The notes: a model not told the origin generated them from the letters alone. DNA of 56,732 nt from Kitasatospora indigofera (GCF_014655955.1 NZ_BNBO01000058.1:1-56732), one strand, 5' to 3'; positions 47,983 through 56,678 are shown, counted from the stretch's first letter. Program-made: numbers and translations.

Positions 47983-48891
47983 TCAGCGGCCCGGATAGCC
48001 CGGCCAAGGCTGCTGCGGCCACCCCGGGCCCGCCGGCGGCGGCTGGGTGCCGTACGGGTACGAGGCCTGCGGCGGGTACGCCTGGGCCGGGTACGGGGCC
48101 ACCGGCGGCCGGCCGGCCGCCTCCCGGTCGAAGAACGGGCGCGCGTTGGCCCGCATCCACATCGCCACCGGGTCGTACTCGTCGCCCATCGCCACCGTGG
48201 AGACCGCGAGCCCCTCCGGGGCCACCGCGATCGCCCGCTGCATCAGCGCCCGGACCGCCTCCACCGCGGGCGGCGAGGTGTCGTACAGTTCCAGTCCGAT
48301 CGCCAGGTACGGCTCCCCCACGGCGGGGCGCACCCACGCCCGGCGCAGCGCCCGGACGGCCCGCACCTCCAGCGCCTGGTGCTCCAGCAGCCCGTAGAAC
48401 TGCGGCGCCTGGACCTGGGGTTCGCTCAGGTGCAGCGGCCCGGCCGGCAGCCGGTCCAGGCCGGCCGCGATCCGCCGCAGGTCCGCCCACGGGATGCCGA
48501 CGCCGCCGCCGGGGGCGTGCGGGTTCAGCCACAGGCCCCAGCGGGTCCGGTACAGCGAGGCGGCGATCTCCTGCCCGGAGATCACCTCGTGCCCGCGGGC
48601 CCAGCCGCTGGACGCGAGCTGCTCGGGCGAGGTGACCGCGGGCGCGTACCCGTGCCCGGAGACGTCCATGTTCCCGTACTGCGCGTCGGGGCTGCCCGCG
48701 GAGCCGTGCCAGAGCAGCATCCAGACCTGGCCCTCGGCCAGCGCCCGCAGCATGCCCTCGTACGCCTCGTACCGCTCCGGCGCGACCTCGCGCAGGGCGC
48801 GCTCCAGCGCCCCCGGGTCACCGCCGGGGCGCGCCGCGGGGGGCGGGCCCCACGGCCCCGGTGCTCCGCCGCCGGCCGCTGCCGCGTTCAT
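47983..48891 (-). CDS. SseB-family protein (enhanced serine sensitivity), Pro-rich tail
   Basis: 302 aa from ATG at 48891, which has GAGG upstream. An N-terminal Gly/Pro-rich stretch is followed by an SseB-like N domain (ALREVAPERYEAYEGMLRALAEGQVWMLLW), an SseB C-terminal domain (about 150-255) and a 45-residue tail rich in Pro, Tyr and Gly. E. coli SseB is named for its effect on serine sensitivity; the biochemical role is not known. It lies 190 bp after a second SseB-like gene. Confidence 0.78.
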   Translation of the reverse strand: MNAAAAGGGAPGPWGPPPAARPGGDPGALERALREVAPERYEAYEGMLRALAEGQVWMLLWHGSAGSPDAQYGNMDVSGHGYAPAVTSPEQLASSGWARGHEVISGQEIAASLYRTRWGLWLNPHAPGGGVGIPWADLRRIAAGLDRLPAGPLHLSEPQVQAPQFYGLLEHQALEVRAVRALRRAWVRPAVGEPYLAIGLELYDTSPPAVEAVRALMQRAIAVAPEGLAVSTVAMGDEYDPVAMWMRANARPFFDREAAGRPPVAPYPAQAYPPQASYPYGTQPPPAGPGWPQQPWPGYPGR

Positions 48892-49081
48892 ACGCCCACC
48901 TCGATGGCCGCCACGCGAAACGCGCACCTTCTGCCGGCGCGCTCGCCCCGCTCGCCCACTTCGAGCCCTCTTCCTGGTCTGCCGCCGCCGGTGTGGCAGG
49001 GGTGTCCGTCCCGGGGTGTCCGGACGCAGCCTATGGGGCGCTGCGGACAGTCGCCATGCCGACGTGCCCCAACTCCACCGG

Positions 49082-49879
49082 TCACATCCTTGTGTAGAAG
49101 GGCTGTACCCGGCCGAGCAGCCACTCGACCACCGGGTCGTCCACCAGGTCGAGCAGCACGAGGTGGACGCCGCCGGGGAGCGGCGCGGTTCCCAGCGCCC
49201 GCCCGAGCGCCTCGTTCACCGCGCCCGGGTCGGCCGGCCAGGCCGGATCGAGCTGGACCCCGACGAACATCACGGTCGGCTCGCCCTCCACACTGGCCAG
49301 CGCCCGACGCGCCGTCAGCACTCCGGGCAGTGCGGCGAGTTCGGCGGCCGCCGCGGACAGGAAGCCGAACGGCTCCTCCTCCGGCGCGGGCTCCCGCAGG
49401 GCCACCCGGCCGCCGGTCCCGGCGTCCGCCTGGGTGTCCCAGCGGTCCTCGCGGGGCCCGCGGCGCAGTTCGGCCACCCCCGCCGGCGGCACCGGGATGC
49501 CCACCGGCGCGTCCGGGTTGACCGCGATCCCCAGCCCCAGCGGCAGCCCCCGCGCGAACTCCCACACCGGGGCGACCGCGAAGGCCAGCCCCGGGGCGTG
49601 CTGCAGGAACTGCTCCTGGGAGGAGAACACCGGCACGTACGGCGCACCGGCCAGTTCGATGGTCGGCAGGTCCAGCGACTGCCCCTGCGGGTCGGCCCCG
49701 GCCGGCAGCGGGATCCAGACCTGGCTGCGCGCCAGCACCTCGATCACCCGGGGCGTGGCGCCCGGGTCGCCCAGCGCGGCGGTGAGCACCTGCTCCAGCT
49801 CGTTCGCGGGCCAGCTCCCCCCGGGCGGCGCCGCCCCCGGCCCGCCCCACGCCTGCGTGTCCTCCGCCGGGTAACCCAT
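49082..49879 (-). CDS. SseB-family protein
   Basis: 265 aa from ATG at 49879. SseB N domain about 25-130 (NELEQVLTAALGDPGATPRVIEVLARSQVWIPLP and LAFAVAPVWEFARGLP) and C-terminal domain about 180-262 (ARRALASVEGEPTVMFVGVQLDP; VLLDLVDDPVVEWLLGRVQPFYTR). It is a paralogue of the neighbouring gene and is transcribed away from the glycine-riboswitch gcvT operon. Confidence 0.82.
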   Translation of the reverse strand: MGYPAEDTQAWGGPGAAPPGGSWPANELEQVLTAALGDPGATPRVIEVLARSQVWIPLPAGADPQGQSLDLPTIELAGAPYVPVFSSQEQFLQHAPGLAFAVAPVWEFARGLPLGLGIAVNPDAPVGIPVPPAGVAELRRGPREDRWDTQADAGTGGRVALREPAPEEEPFGFLSAAAAELAALPGVLTARRALASVEGEPTVMFVGVQLDPAWPADPGAVNEALGRALGTAPLPGGVHLVLLDLVDDPVVEWLLGRVQPFYTRM

Positions 49880-50229
49880 ACGCCCCTGTACCGCCCCATC
49901 TCTAGCCGCCGGCCTCCCAGCCTATCGGCCCCGGCCCCCGCCCGGCCGGGCGCACGGGACCGGGCGGGAGCCTCCCCGCCCCGCCCGCGAGCCCCGCGTA
50001 CGAACAGCCCCCGCGCCCCTTCGCAGCACCGCCGGACGGCCGCCCCGCGCCCCGGGAACCGGACCGCGCCCGGGGCGGCCGACGGGCGGGCGGATTCCCC
50101 GGGCCCCCGGCCGGCGGAGGCCACCACCACGAGCGAGCCTTTAAGACCCACCGCCCGGCATGCCATGATGTGCCCGTCCCGTGCGTCGCTTCGGCGGGGC
50201 GCCCAACTCCATACAGGCCGCTCGAACCC
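49880..50229. other. Divergent promoter region between SseB and gcvT
   Basis: No gene is seen. Very GC-rich sequence follows the SseB start; the gcvT promoter lies at its right end. Confidence 0.5.
50141..50169 (+). promoter_or_regulatory. Promoter of the gcvT riboswitch transcript
   Basis: TTAAGA (50141-50146), 17 nt and CATGAT (50164-50169) give a plausible housekeeping promoter about 55 nt before the glycine aptamer. It is the only AT-rich spot in the region. Confidence 0.45.
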
Positions 50230-50440
50230 GCGCGGGAGAGTCCGGAGTGCCCCCTGGGTACGGCCGGCGCCGAAGGAGCAAGTCCTCCCCGGAATCTCTC
50301 AGGCACCCCTACCGCACGGGCGAGGCACATCTGGAAAGCGGACACGGCCCTGCCGTGCGCCCACCCACGGTGCAAGCCGCCATGCTGTCCCCAGGGCAGC
50401 GCGCGGTGAAGCTCTCAGGTTGTGACGACAGATGGGGAGA
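50230..50440 (+). promoter_or_regulatory. Tandem glycine riboswitch
   Basis: Aptamer 1 has GCGGGAGAG, GCGCCGAAGGAGCAAG, ATCTCTCAGGCA and CATCTGGAAAGCGG. Aptamer 2 has GGTGCAAGCCG, GGTGAAGCTCTCAGGT and GACAGATGGGGAG. Both halves match the conserved cores of the gcvT glycine riboswitch class. It should turn on the glycine cleavage genes when glycine is high. The gcvT start lies about 95 nt downstream, with GTCCCCGTCGGGGC and ACCTGAG as possible expression-platform elements. Confidence 0.93.
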
Positions 50441-50533
50441 CCCAGCCGCCGCATGCCCGCGCGCAGGTCAGGTCCCCGTCGGGGCCGGTCCGGCGTGCGC
50501 TCACCTGAGTGCCCAGCCCAAGGAGTACAGGCC

Positions 50534-51655
50534 ATGTCGTCCCCCCGTCTCACCGCGCTCGACGCGCTGCACCGCGCCCTCGGCGCCACCATGACCGACT
50601 TCGCCGGCTGGGACATGCCGCTGCGCTACGGCAGCGAGCGCGAGGAGCACCTCGCCGTCCGGACGAAGGCCGGCCTGTTCGACCTCTCGCACATGGGCGA
50701 GATCACCGTCTCGGGCCCGCAGGCGGGCGAGCTGCTGGACCACGCGCTGGTCGGCTTCATCTCGGCGCTGGGCGTGCTCCGCGCCCGCTACACCATGATC
50801 TGCGCCGAGGACGGCGGCATCCTGGACGACCTGATCGTCTACCGGACCGCCGAGGACGAGTACATGGTGGTCGCGAACGCCTCCAACGCCCAGGTGGTGC
50901 TGGACGCGCTGACCGCCCGCGCCGAGGGCTTCGACGCGGTGGTGCGCGACGACCGCGACGCGTACGCGCTGATCGCCGTGCAGGGCCCGGAGGCGAACGG
51001 CATCCTGGCCTCCGTCACCGACGCCGACCTGCCGGGCCTCAAGTACTACGCGCTGCTGCCCGCGACGGTGGCCGGCAAGCAGGTCTGGCTGGCCCGGACG
51101 GGCTACACCGGCGAGGACGGCTTCGAGATCTTCTCGGCCCCCGCCGACGCCGAGCACCTGTGGAACGCGCTGACCGAGGCGGGGCAGGGCGCCGGCCTGG
51201 TCCCGTGCGGCCTGTCCTGCCGGGACACGCTGCGCCTGGAGGCGGGCATGCCGCTGTACGGGCACGAGCTGAACACCGAGCTGACCCCGTTCGACGCGGG
51301 CCTGGGCCGGGTGGTGCGTTTCGACAAGACCACCAACGGCGGCGCCTTCGTCGGGCGCAAGGCGCTGGAGCAGGCGGCCGCCGAGGCGGAGACGAACCCG
51401 CCGCGGGTGCTGGTCGGCCTGGTCTCCGAGGGCCGGCGGGTGCCGCGGGCCGAGTACGCGGTGGTGGACGCCGAGGGCGCCCCGATCGGCCGGATCACCT
51501 CGGGTGCGCCGTCCCCGACGCTGGGCAAGCCGATCGCGATCGCGTACGTGGACGCGGCGCACGCGACCCCGGGCGGCACCGTCGCGGTGGACGTGCGCGG
51601 CAAGCACGAGCCCGTCCAGGTGGTCGCGCTGCCGTTCTACAAGCGCGCCCGCTGA
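50534..51655 (+). CDS. gcvT: Aminomethyltransferase (glycine cleavage T protein)
   Basis: 373 aa from ATG at 50534, preceded by AAGGAG; homology begins SPRLTALDALHRALGATMTDFAGWDMP. It moves the methylene group from lipoyl-bound aminomethyl to tetrahydrofolate and releases ammonia. The catalytic-domain motif LFDLSHMGEI and TGYTGEDGFEIF are intact; the C-terminal barrel starts near 280. Controlled by the upstream glycine riboswitch and followed by gcvH after 177 bp. gcvP is not in the window. Confidence 0.96.
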   Translation: MSSPRLTALDALHRALGATMTDFAGWDMPLRYGSEREEHLAVRTKAGLFDLSHMGEITVSGPQAGELLDHALVGFISALGVLRARYTMICAEDGGILDDLIVYRTAEDEYMVVANASNAQVVLDALTARAEGFDAVVRDDRDAYALIAVQGPEANGILASVTDADLPGLKYYALLPATVAGKQVWLARTGYTGEDGFEIFSAPADAEHLWNALTEAGQGAGLVPCGLSCRDTLRLEAGMPLYGHELNTELTPFDAGLGRVVRFDKTTNGGAFVGRKALEQAAAEAETNPPRVLVGLVSEGRRVPRAEYAVVDAEGAPIGRITSGAPSPTLGKPIAIAYVDAAHATPGGTVAVDVRGKHEPVQVVALPFYKRAR

Positions 51656-51832
51656 GGCCCGTCACCGGGCCCCATCCCTGAAGGCCTCGCGGTCGGACCC
51701 GCCCGCCGTACGCCGGTGCGGGCGCCTGCCCGCGTGAGCGCGGTCACCCACCGTCACCGCTGTCCGGGCCGCCGGGCCGGTCCGGCGACCCCGCATTTCC
51801 ACCGACTGCTTCCCATCCTGGAGAATGACGCC

Positions 51833-52210
51833 ATGAGCAACCCCCAGCACCTGCAGTTCAGCAAGGAGCACGAGTGGCTGACGGCCGCCGAGGGCGGTGT
51901 CTCGACCATCGGCATCACCGCCCACGCGGCGGACGCCCTCGGTGACATCGTCTACGTGCAGCTGCCCGAGGTCGGCGACACCGTCACCGCAGGTGAGACC
52001 TGTGGCGAGCTTGAGTCCACCAAGTCGGTCAGCGACCTGTACTCCCCCGCCACCGGCGAGGTCGTCGAGGTCAACCAGGCCGTCATCGACGAGCCGGCCC
52101 TGGTGAACTCCGCCCCCTTCGAGGGTGGCTGGCTGTTCAAGGTCCGGCTCGACGGCGAGCCCGCGGACCTGCTGAGCGCCGACGAGTACACCGCCCTCAC
52201 CGGCGGCTGA
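51833..52210 (+). CDS. gcvH: Glycine cleavage system H protein
   Basis: 125 aa from ATG at 51833, preceded by TGGAGA. It carries the lipoyl arm that shuttles the aminomethyl group between P and T proteins. The lipoylated Lys lies in ELESTKSVSDLYSPATGEV (about Lys64). It is followed by a GC-rich stem-loop and glyA. Confidence 0.96.
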   Translation: MSNPQHLQFSKEHEWLTAAEGGVSTIGITAHAADALGDIVYVQLPEVGDTVTAGETCGELESTKSVSDLYSPATGEVVEVNQAVIDEPALVNSAPFEGGWLFKVRLDGEPADLLSADEYTALTGG

Positions 52211-52220
52211 GTCCCCCGAC

Positions 52221-52248
52221 GGGGCGGCCGCAGCGCGGCGGCCGCCCC
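52221..52248. terminator. Stem-loop between gcvH and glyA
   Basis: A perfect 11-bp stem (52221-52231 and 52238-52248) with a 6-nt loop lies 11 nt after the gcvH stop and 92 nt before glyA. No U-run, so termination may be partial. Confidence 0.6.
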
Positions 52249-52340
52249 CGCCCGGCCCCTTGCCCGCTCCCGCCCGCCGCCCGGCCGTCCCCGCGGCCGA
52301 CGAGCTGCGCGCGGCTGCCCCATGACGGGAAGACCACACC

Positions 52341-53609
52341 ATGACTGTCCTCAACCAGTCCCTGCACGCTCTCGACCCGGAGATCGCCGCCGCGGTCGAC
52401 GCCGAGCTGCACCGTCAGCAGACCACCCTGGAAATGATCGCCTCCGAGAACTTCGCCCCGGTGGCGGTCATGGAGGCCCAGGGCTCGGTGCTGACCAACA
52501 AGTACGCCGAGGGCTACCCCGGCCGTCGCTACTACGGCGGCTGCGAGCACGTCGACGTGGCCGAGCAGATCGCCATCGACCGGGTGAAGGCGCTGTTCGG
52601 CGCCGAGCACGCGAACGTCCAGCCGCACTCGGGCGCGCAGGCGAACGCCGCGGCGATGTTCGCGCTGATCCAGCCGGGCGACACCATCCTGGGCCTGAGC
52701 CTGGCGCACGGCGGCCACCTGACCCACGGCATGAAGATCAACTTCTCCGGCAAGCTCTACAACGTGGCCGCGTACCACGTGGACGAGAAGACCAACACGG
52801 TCGACATGGCCGAGGTCGAGCGCCTCGCCAAGGAGCACCAGCCCAAGCTGATCATCGCGGGCTGGTCCGCCTACCCGCGCCAGCTGGACTTCGCCGAGTT
52901 CCGCCGCATCGCGGACGAGGTCGGCGCGCTGCTCATGGTCGACATGGCGCACTTCGCCGGCCTGGTGGCCGCGGGCCTGCACCCCAACCCGGTGCCGTAC
53001 GCGGACGTGGTGACCACCACGACCCACAAGACCCTCGGCGGCCCCCGCGGCGGCGTGATCCTCTCCAAGGCCGAGTACGCCAAGAAGATCAACTCCGCGG
53101 TCTTCCCCGGCCAGCAGGGCGGTCCGCTGGAGCACGTGATCGCCGGCAAGGCCGTCGCGTTCAAGGTCGCCGCCTCCGAGGAGTTCAAGGAGCGCCAGGA
53201 GCGCACCCTGGCCGGCGCCAAGATCCTCGCCGAGCGCCTGCTGAAGTCGGACGCCACCGAGGCCGGCGTGTCCGTCCTGTCCGGCGGCACCGACGTCCAC
53301 CTCGTCCTGGTCGACCTGCGCAACAGCGAGCTGGACGGCCAGCAGGCCGAGGACCGCCTGCACGAGGTCGGCATCACGGTCAACCGCAACGCGATCCCGA
53401 ACGACCCGCGTCCCCCGATGGTCACCTCCGGCCTGCGGATCGGCACGCCGGCGCTCGCCACCCGCGGCTTCCAGGCCGAGGACTTCCGCGAGGTCGCCGA
53501 CATCATCGCCGAGGCGCTGCTGCCGACCTTCGACGAGGCCAAGGCCACCGCCCTGAAGGCCCGGGTCAGCGCGCTGGCCGCGAAGTACCCGCTGTACCCG
53601 AACCTGTAG
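52341..53609 (+). CDS. glyA: Serine hydroxymethyltransferase
   Basis: 422 aa. PLP enzyme that interconverts serine and glycine while loading or unloading methylene-tetrahydrofolate. PLP Lys is in TTTHKTLGGPRGG (about Lys230); GRRYYGGCEHVDVAEQIAIDR and the C-terminal MVTSGLRIGTPA are typical. ATG at 52341 has GGGAAG upstream. The last codons CCC GAA CCT then TAG form the first unit of a tandem repeat described separately. Confidence 0.97.
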   Translation: MTVLNQSLHALDPEIAAAVDAELHRQQTTLEMIASENFAPVAVMEAQGSVLTNKYAEGYPGRRYYGGCEHVDVAEQIAIDRVKALFGAEHANVQPHSGAQANAAAMFALIQPGDTILGLSLAHGGHLTHGMKINFSGKLYNVAAYHVDEKTNTVDMAEVERLAKEHQPKLIIAGWSAYPRQLDFAEFRRIADEVGALLMVDMAHFAGLVAAGLHPNPVPYADVVTTTTHKTLGGPRGGVILSKAEYAKKINSAVFPGQQGGPLEHVIAGKAVAFKVAASEEFKERQERTLAGAKILAERLLKSDATEAGVSVLSGGTDVHLVLVDLRNSELDGQQAEDRLHEVGITVNRNAIPNDPRPPMVTSGLRIGTPALATRGFQAEDFREVADIIAEALLPTFDEAKATALKARVSALAAKYPLYPNL

Positions 53610-53669
53610 GACCCGAAGCTGCAGGGCCCGAAGCTGCAGGGCCCGAATCTCTGAGGCCCGATCCTGTAA
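53595..53669 (+). repeat. Imperfect 15-nt tandem repeat of the glyA stop region
   Basis: Five in-register 15-nt units begin inside glyA: units end in TAG (the real stop, 53607-53609), CAG, CAG, TGA and TAA. Each has the core CCCGAAnCTG or a close variant. A partial sixth follows. They look like duplications of the gene's own final codons. Confidence 0.8.
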
Positions 53670-53726
53670 GGCCCGCTTCACCTCTCGTGAGTCCCGGCAC
53701 ACACCCGCCGGGCCTCCCGAAACCCC

Positions 53727-53765
53727 GGGGCACCGCGCACACTGGAACGTGGCGCGCGGTGCCCC
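53727..53765. terminator. Stem-loop between glyA and sdaA
   Basis: A perfect 12-bp stem (53727-53738 and 53754-53765) with a 15-nt loop lies 50 nt before the sdaA start. It could terminate glyA transcripts or control read-through into sdaA. Confidence 0.65.
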
Positions 53766-53815
53766 GACCCGTGTACCCGCTTGTCCTTCCACGAGACCAG
53801 ACAAGGACGTCCCCC

Positions 53816-55198
53816 GTGGCCATCAGCGTCTTCGACCTCTTCTCCATCGGCATCGGCCCTTCGAGTTCCCACACCGTCGGCCCGATGCGGGCGGCCCGGA
53901 TGTTCGCCCGCCGCCTGAAGTCCGAAGGGCTGCTGGCCCAGACCGCCGCCGTCCGGGCCGAACTGTTCGGCTCCCTCGGCGCCACCGGCCACGGCCACGG
54001 CACCCCCAAGGCCGTCCTGCTCGGCCTGGAGGGCAACTCGCCCCGGACCGTCGACGTCGACCAGGCCGAACTGGACGTCGAACGGATCAAGGCGACCAAG
54101 CAGCTGCGGCTGCTCGGCCACGACCTGGCCGACGCCCACCAGATCGCCTTCGACACCGACACCCAGCTGATCCTGCACCGCCGCCGCTCGCTGCCGTACC
54201 ACGCCAACGGGATGACCCTGGCCGCGTACGACGCCGACGGCGTCCCCGTGCTGGAGAAGACCTACTACTCGGTCGGCGGCGGCTTCGTGGTCGACGAGGA
54301 CGCCATCGGCGCCGACCGCGTCAAGCCGGACGACACCGTGCTGCGCTACCCCTTCCGCACCGGCGAGGAGCTGCTGCGCCTCACCCGGGAGACCGGGCTG
54401 TCGATCTCCGGCCTGATGCTGGAGAACGAGAAGGCCTGGCGCAGCGAGGCCGAGATCCGCACCGGGCTGCTGGAGATCTGGCGGGTGATGCAGGAGTGCG
54501 TCGCCGCCGGCATGTCCCGCGAGGGCATCCTGCCGGGCGGCCTGAAGGTCCGCCGTCGCGCCGCCTCCGGAGCCCGGGCCATGCGGGCCGAGGGCATAGG
54601 GCCGGCCAACGCGATGGAGTGGGTGACCCTCTACGCGATGGCGGTGAACGAGGAGAACGCCTCCGGGCAGCGCGTCGTCACCGCCCCGACCAACGGCGCG
54701 GCGGGCATCATCCCCGCCGTCCTGCACTACTTCCTCAACTTCATCCCCGGTGCGGACGAGGACGGCATCGTCCGCTTCCTGCTCGCGGCCGGCGCGATCG
54801 GCATGCTCTTCAAGGAGAACGCCTCGATCTCCGGCGCCGAGGTCGGCTGCCAGGGCGAGGTCGGCTCGGCCTGCTCGATGGCGGCCGGCGGCCTCGCCGA
54901 GGTGCTGGGCGGCTCCCCCGAGCAGGTCGAGAACGCCGCCGAGATCGGCATCGAGCACAACCTCGGCCTCACCTGCGACCCGGTCGGCGGCCTGGTCCAG
55001 ATCCCCTGCATCGAGCGCAACGGCATGGCCTCGGTCAAGGCGATCACGGCGGCCCGGATGGCGCTCCGGGGCGACGGCCGCCACCACGTCTCCCTCGACA
55101 AGGCGATCAAAACCATGAAGGAGACCGGCGCCGACATGAAGGTCAAGTACAAGGAGACCTCGCGCGGCGGCCTCGCGGTCAACGTCATCGAGTGCTGA
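53816..55198 (+). CDS. sdaA: L-serine ammonia-lyase (dehydratase), single-chain iron-sulfur type
   Basis: 460 aa from GTG at 53816, preceded by ACAAGGACG. It converts serine to pyruvate and ammonia using a 4Fe-4S cluster. It begins SVFDLFSIGIGPSSSHTVGPMRAAR; the cluster cysteines lie in GCQGEVGSACSMAAGG and LTCDPVGGLVQIPCIERN. The open frame extends back through glyA in another frame, which is coincidental. Together with gcvTH and glyA it lets the cell dispose of glycine and serine. Confidence 0.95.
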   Translation: MAISVFDLFSIGIGPSSSHTVGPMRAARMFARRLKSEGLLAQTAAVRAELFGSLGATGHGHGTPKAVLLGLEGNSPRTVDVDQAELDVERIKATKQLRLLGHDLADAHQIAFDTDTQLILHRRRSLPYHANGMTLAAYDADGVPVLEKTYYSVGGGFVVDEDAIGADRVKPDDTVLRYPFRTGEELLRLTRETGLSISGLMLENEKAWRSEAEIRTGLLEIWRVMQECVAAGMSREGILPGGLKVRRRAASGARAMRAEGIGPANAMEWVTLYAMAVNEENASGQRVVTAPTNGAAGIIPAVLHYFLNFIPGADEDGIVRFLLAAGAIGMLFKENASISGAEVGCQGEVGSACSMAAGGLAEVLGGSPEQVENAAEIGIEHNLGLTCDPVGGLVQIPCIERNGMASVKAITAARMALRGDGRHHVSLDKAIKTMKETGADMKVKYKETSRGGLAVNVIEC

Positions 55199-55277
55199 CC
55201 GGCTGCGGCTCGGGCCGGCCTTAGCCGCACCTCGTGGCGGAGTCGGCCGAAGACACCGGTCAGTCCGTGTCGTTCTC

Positions 55278-55315
55278 GCTGGACCCCGGTTGCCGGTCGG
55301 CAGCCGGGGTCCAGC
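55278..55315. terminator. Terminator downstream of sdaA
   Basis: A 17-bp stem with one G-U type mismatch (55278-55294 and 55299-55315) and a 4-nt loop lies 80 nt after the sdaA stop. Confidence 0.8.
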
Positions 55316-55374
55316 GCTGCGAAGCCGTCGATCACGTACTCGGGGTGTCAGGGGCTGGGCCTACCCTGCGAGCC

Positions 55375-55935
55375 ATGACCGAGGACGAACTGATGACAGC
55401 GCTTCGCGCTTCCGTCGGGCAGCGCGACTTCGCGCCTCCCGCGACACACGAAGCCGTCGCCGAGGCCGAAGAGGCCTGCGGCTACTCCCTGCCGCCCTTG
55501 CTCGCACGCCTCCTGACTCAGGTTGCGAACGGCGATTTCGGTCCTCGCAGCGGCGTGGCCGGGGTGCGCGGGCACGAGTGGCGGAGCACCGGCTTTTTCG
55601 AGGACATGACCGAGTGGGCCCAGGCGGCGGCCGACGATCCGGAGTGGGGCCGACGACGATGGTGCCTTCCCCTGGTCCAATGGGGATGTGCGATCGCGAC
55701 CATGATCGACTGCCGCGACCCCGCCGGACCGCTGTGGGGCTGGGACCCCAATCTGTGTTGCCTGGACCACGCGCTCTTCCCTCTCGACCAGTGCTTGGCC
55801 CAGATGCTGGAGGAGTCGCTCGACGCGGACTACCCCGAGCCTTTCTATGCGGGCTACTTCGCTGATCTGAGGAACACCGGCGGCTGCGAGCCCCTTGTGT
55901 GGAAGAACGGCCGCATCGCCGCAGGACGGGAGTAG
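55375..55935 (+). CDS. SMI1/KNR4 (SUKH) family protein
   Basis: 186 aa from ATG at 55375. The SUKH-like core shows ACGYSLPPLLARLLTQVANGDFGP and a Trp-rich middle (WGRRRWCLPLVQWG). In bacteria such proteins are often immunity proteins against contact-dependent or polymorphic toxins. No toxin gene is adjacent in the window. A TACCCT -10-like element ends 7 nt before the ATG, which suggests a leaderless mRNA. Confidence 0.75.
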   Translation: MTEDELMTALRASVGQRDFAPPATHEAVAEAEEACGYSLPPLLARLLTQVANGDFGPRSGVAGVRGHEWRSTGFFEDMTEWAQAAADDPEWGRRRWCLPLVQWGCAIATMIDCRDPAGPLWGWDPNLCCLDHALFPLDQCLAQMLEESLDADYPEPFYAGYFADLRNTGGCEPLVWKNGRIAAGRE

Positions 55936-56042
55936 GCGAGGGCAACCCGCCTGCACCGTCGCATGCTCCCGGCAGGGCTCCACGACGGGGACTGCCGGAT
56001 CCCCTGCCCGTGGACAGGCGGGCCCGTGTCCTGGACGGGCCG

Positions 56043-56267
56043 TCAGCCGGCGGGAATCTCGCCCGCCTTGATCCCGGCGACGAAGGCCGACCAGGCCGCG
56101 GCGGGGAACAGCAGGGCGGGCCCCTCGGGGTCCTTGGAGTCGCGGACCGGAACGATCTCGGGGAAGCCGTCAGCGACCTCGACGCAGTTCCCCTGATCGC
56201 CGCTGAACCTGCTCTTTCGCCAGGCAACACGACTCGGGCCCGAATCCTCCGGGTTCGCACGAATCAC
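56043..56267 (-). CDS. DUF397 protein
   Basis: 74 aa from GTG at 56267. DUF397 signature: RVAWRKSRFSGDQGNCVEVAD and VPVRDSKDPEGPALLFPAAAWSAFV. In Streptomyces these sit beside XRE-DUF5753 regulators and act as their partners, often in development (BldB/WhiJ-like pairs). It overlaps the DUF5753 gene by 4 bp. Confidence 0.92.
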   Translation of the reverse strand: MIRANPEDSGPSRVAWRKSRFSGDQGNCVEVADGFPEIVPVRDSKDPEGPALLFPAAAWSAFVAGIKAGEIPAG

Positions 56268-56671
56268 TCAAGGTCCTTTGCAATCTGCGCAATCAACCGC
56301 CGAGACGGGGCGACGTCAAGTGCTGCCGCCCTGAGCCGGTCGAATGCCTGGTTGTAGGTGCTGACGTCCTCGTCTCGTTCGAGGTAGAGGCTACTCGTCA
56401 GAGTCTCCGTGTACACCACGTCGAGATCATTCCGAACAGGGAACTCCAGGACGACGAACGAGCCGAGCACGCCGGGATGAGCACCTGCTTCGAACGGAAC
56501 CACCTGCAAAGTGACATGCGGGTCCTTGGACCTGGTCACGAGTTGATGAAGCTGCTTCGCCATGACCGCTCGACTCCCGACCACGCGACGCAGAACAGCC
56601 TCGTCAACGATGGCCCAGAGTTTCAGTGGGTCCTCGCGTTGAAGCGTGGCGTTCTGTCGCGCCAGTCGCAC
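56264..56671 (-). pseudogene. DUF5753 regulator fragment lacking its N-terminal HTH
   Basis: The C-terminal 135 residues of a WhiJ-like XRE-DUF5753 regulator are present (RLARQNATLQREDPLKLWAIVDEAVLRR; PHVTLQVVPFEAGAHPGVLGSFVVLEFP). Intact members are about 280 aa and have an HTH in the first half. Here homology stops at about 56671, just before a CTAG and unrelated sequence. The frame stays open to the window edge, but the added residues (YPHRYGPDQALVDV) do not resemble the family. It probably lost its DNA-binding half. Confidence 0.65.
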
Positions 56672-56678
56672 ATCTACT

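Noticed and set aside
52322..53815. In-frame extension of sdaA through the glyA region
   Set aside because: The extended part is an alternative-frame translation of glyA; a GTG with a good ribosome site at 53816 begins the conserved N terminus.
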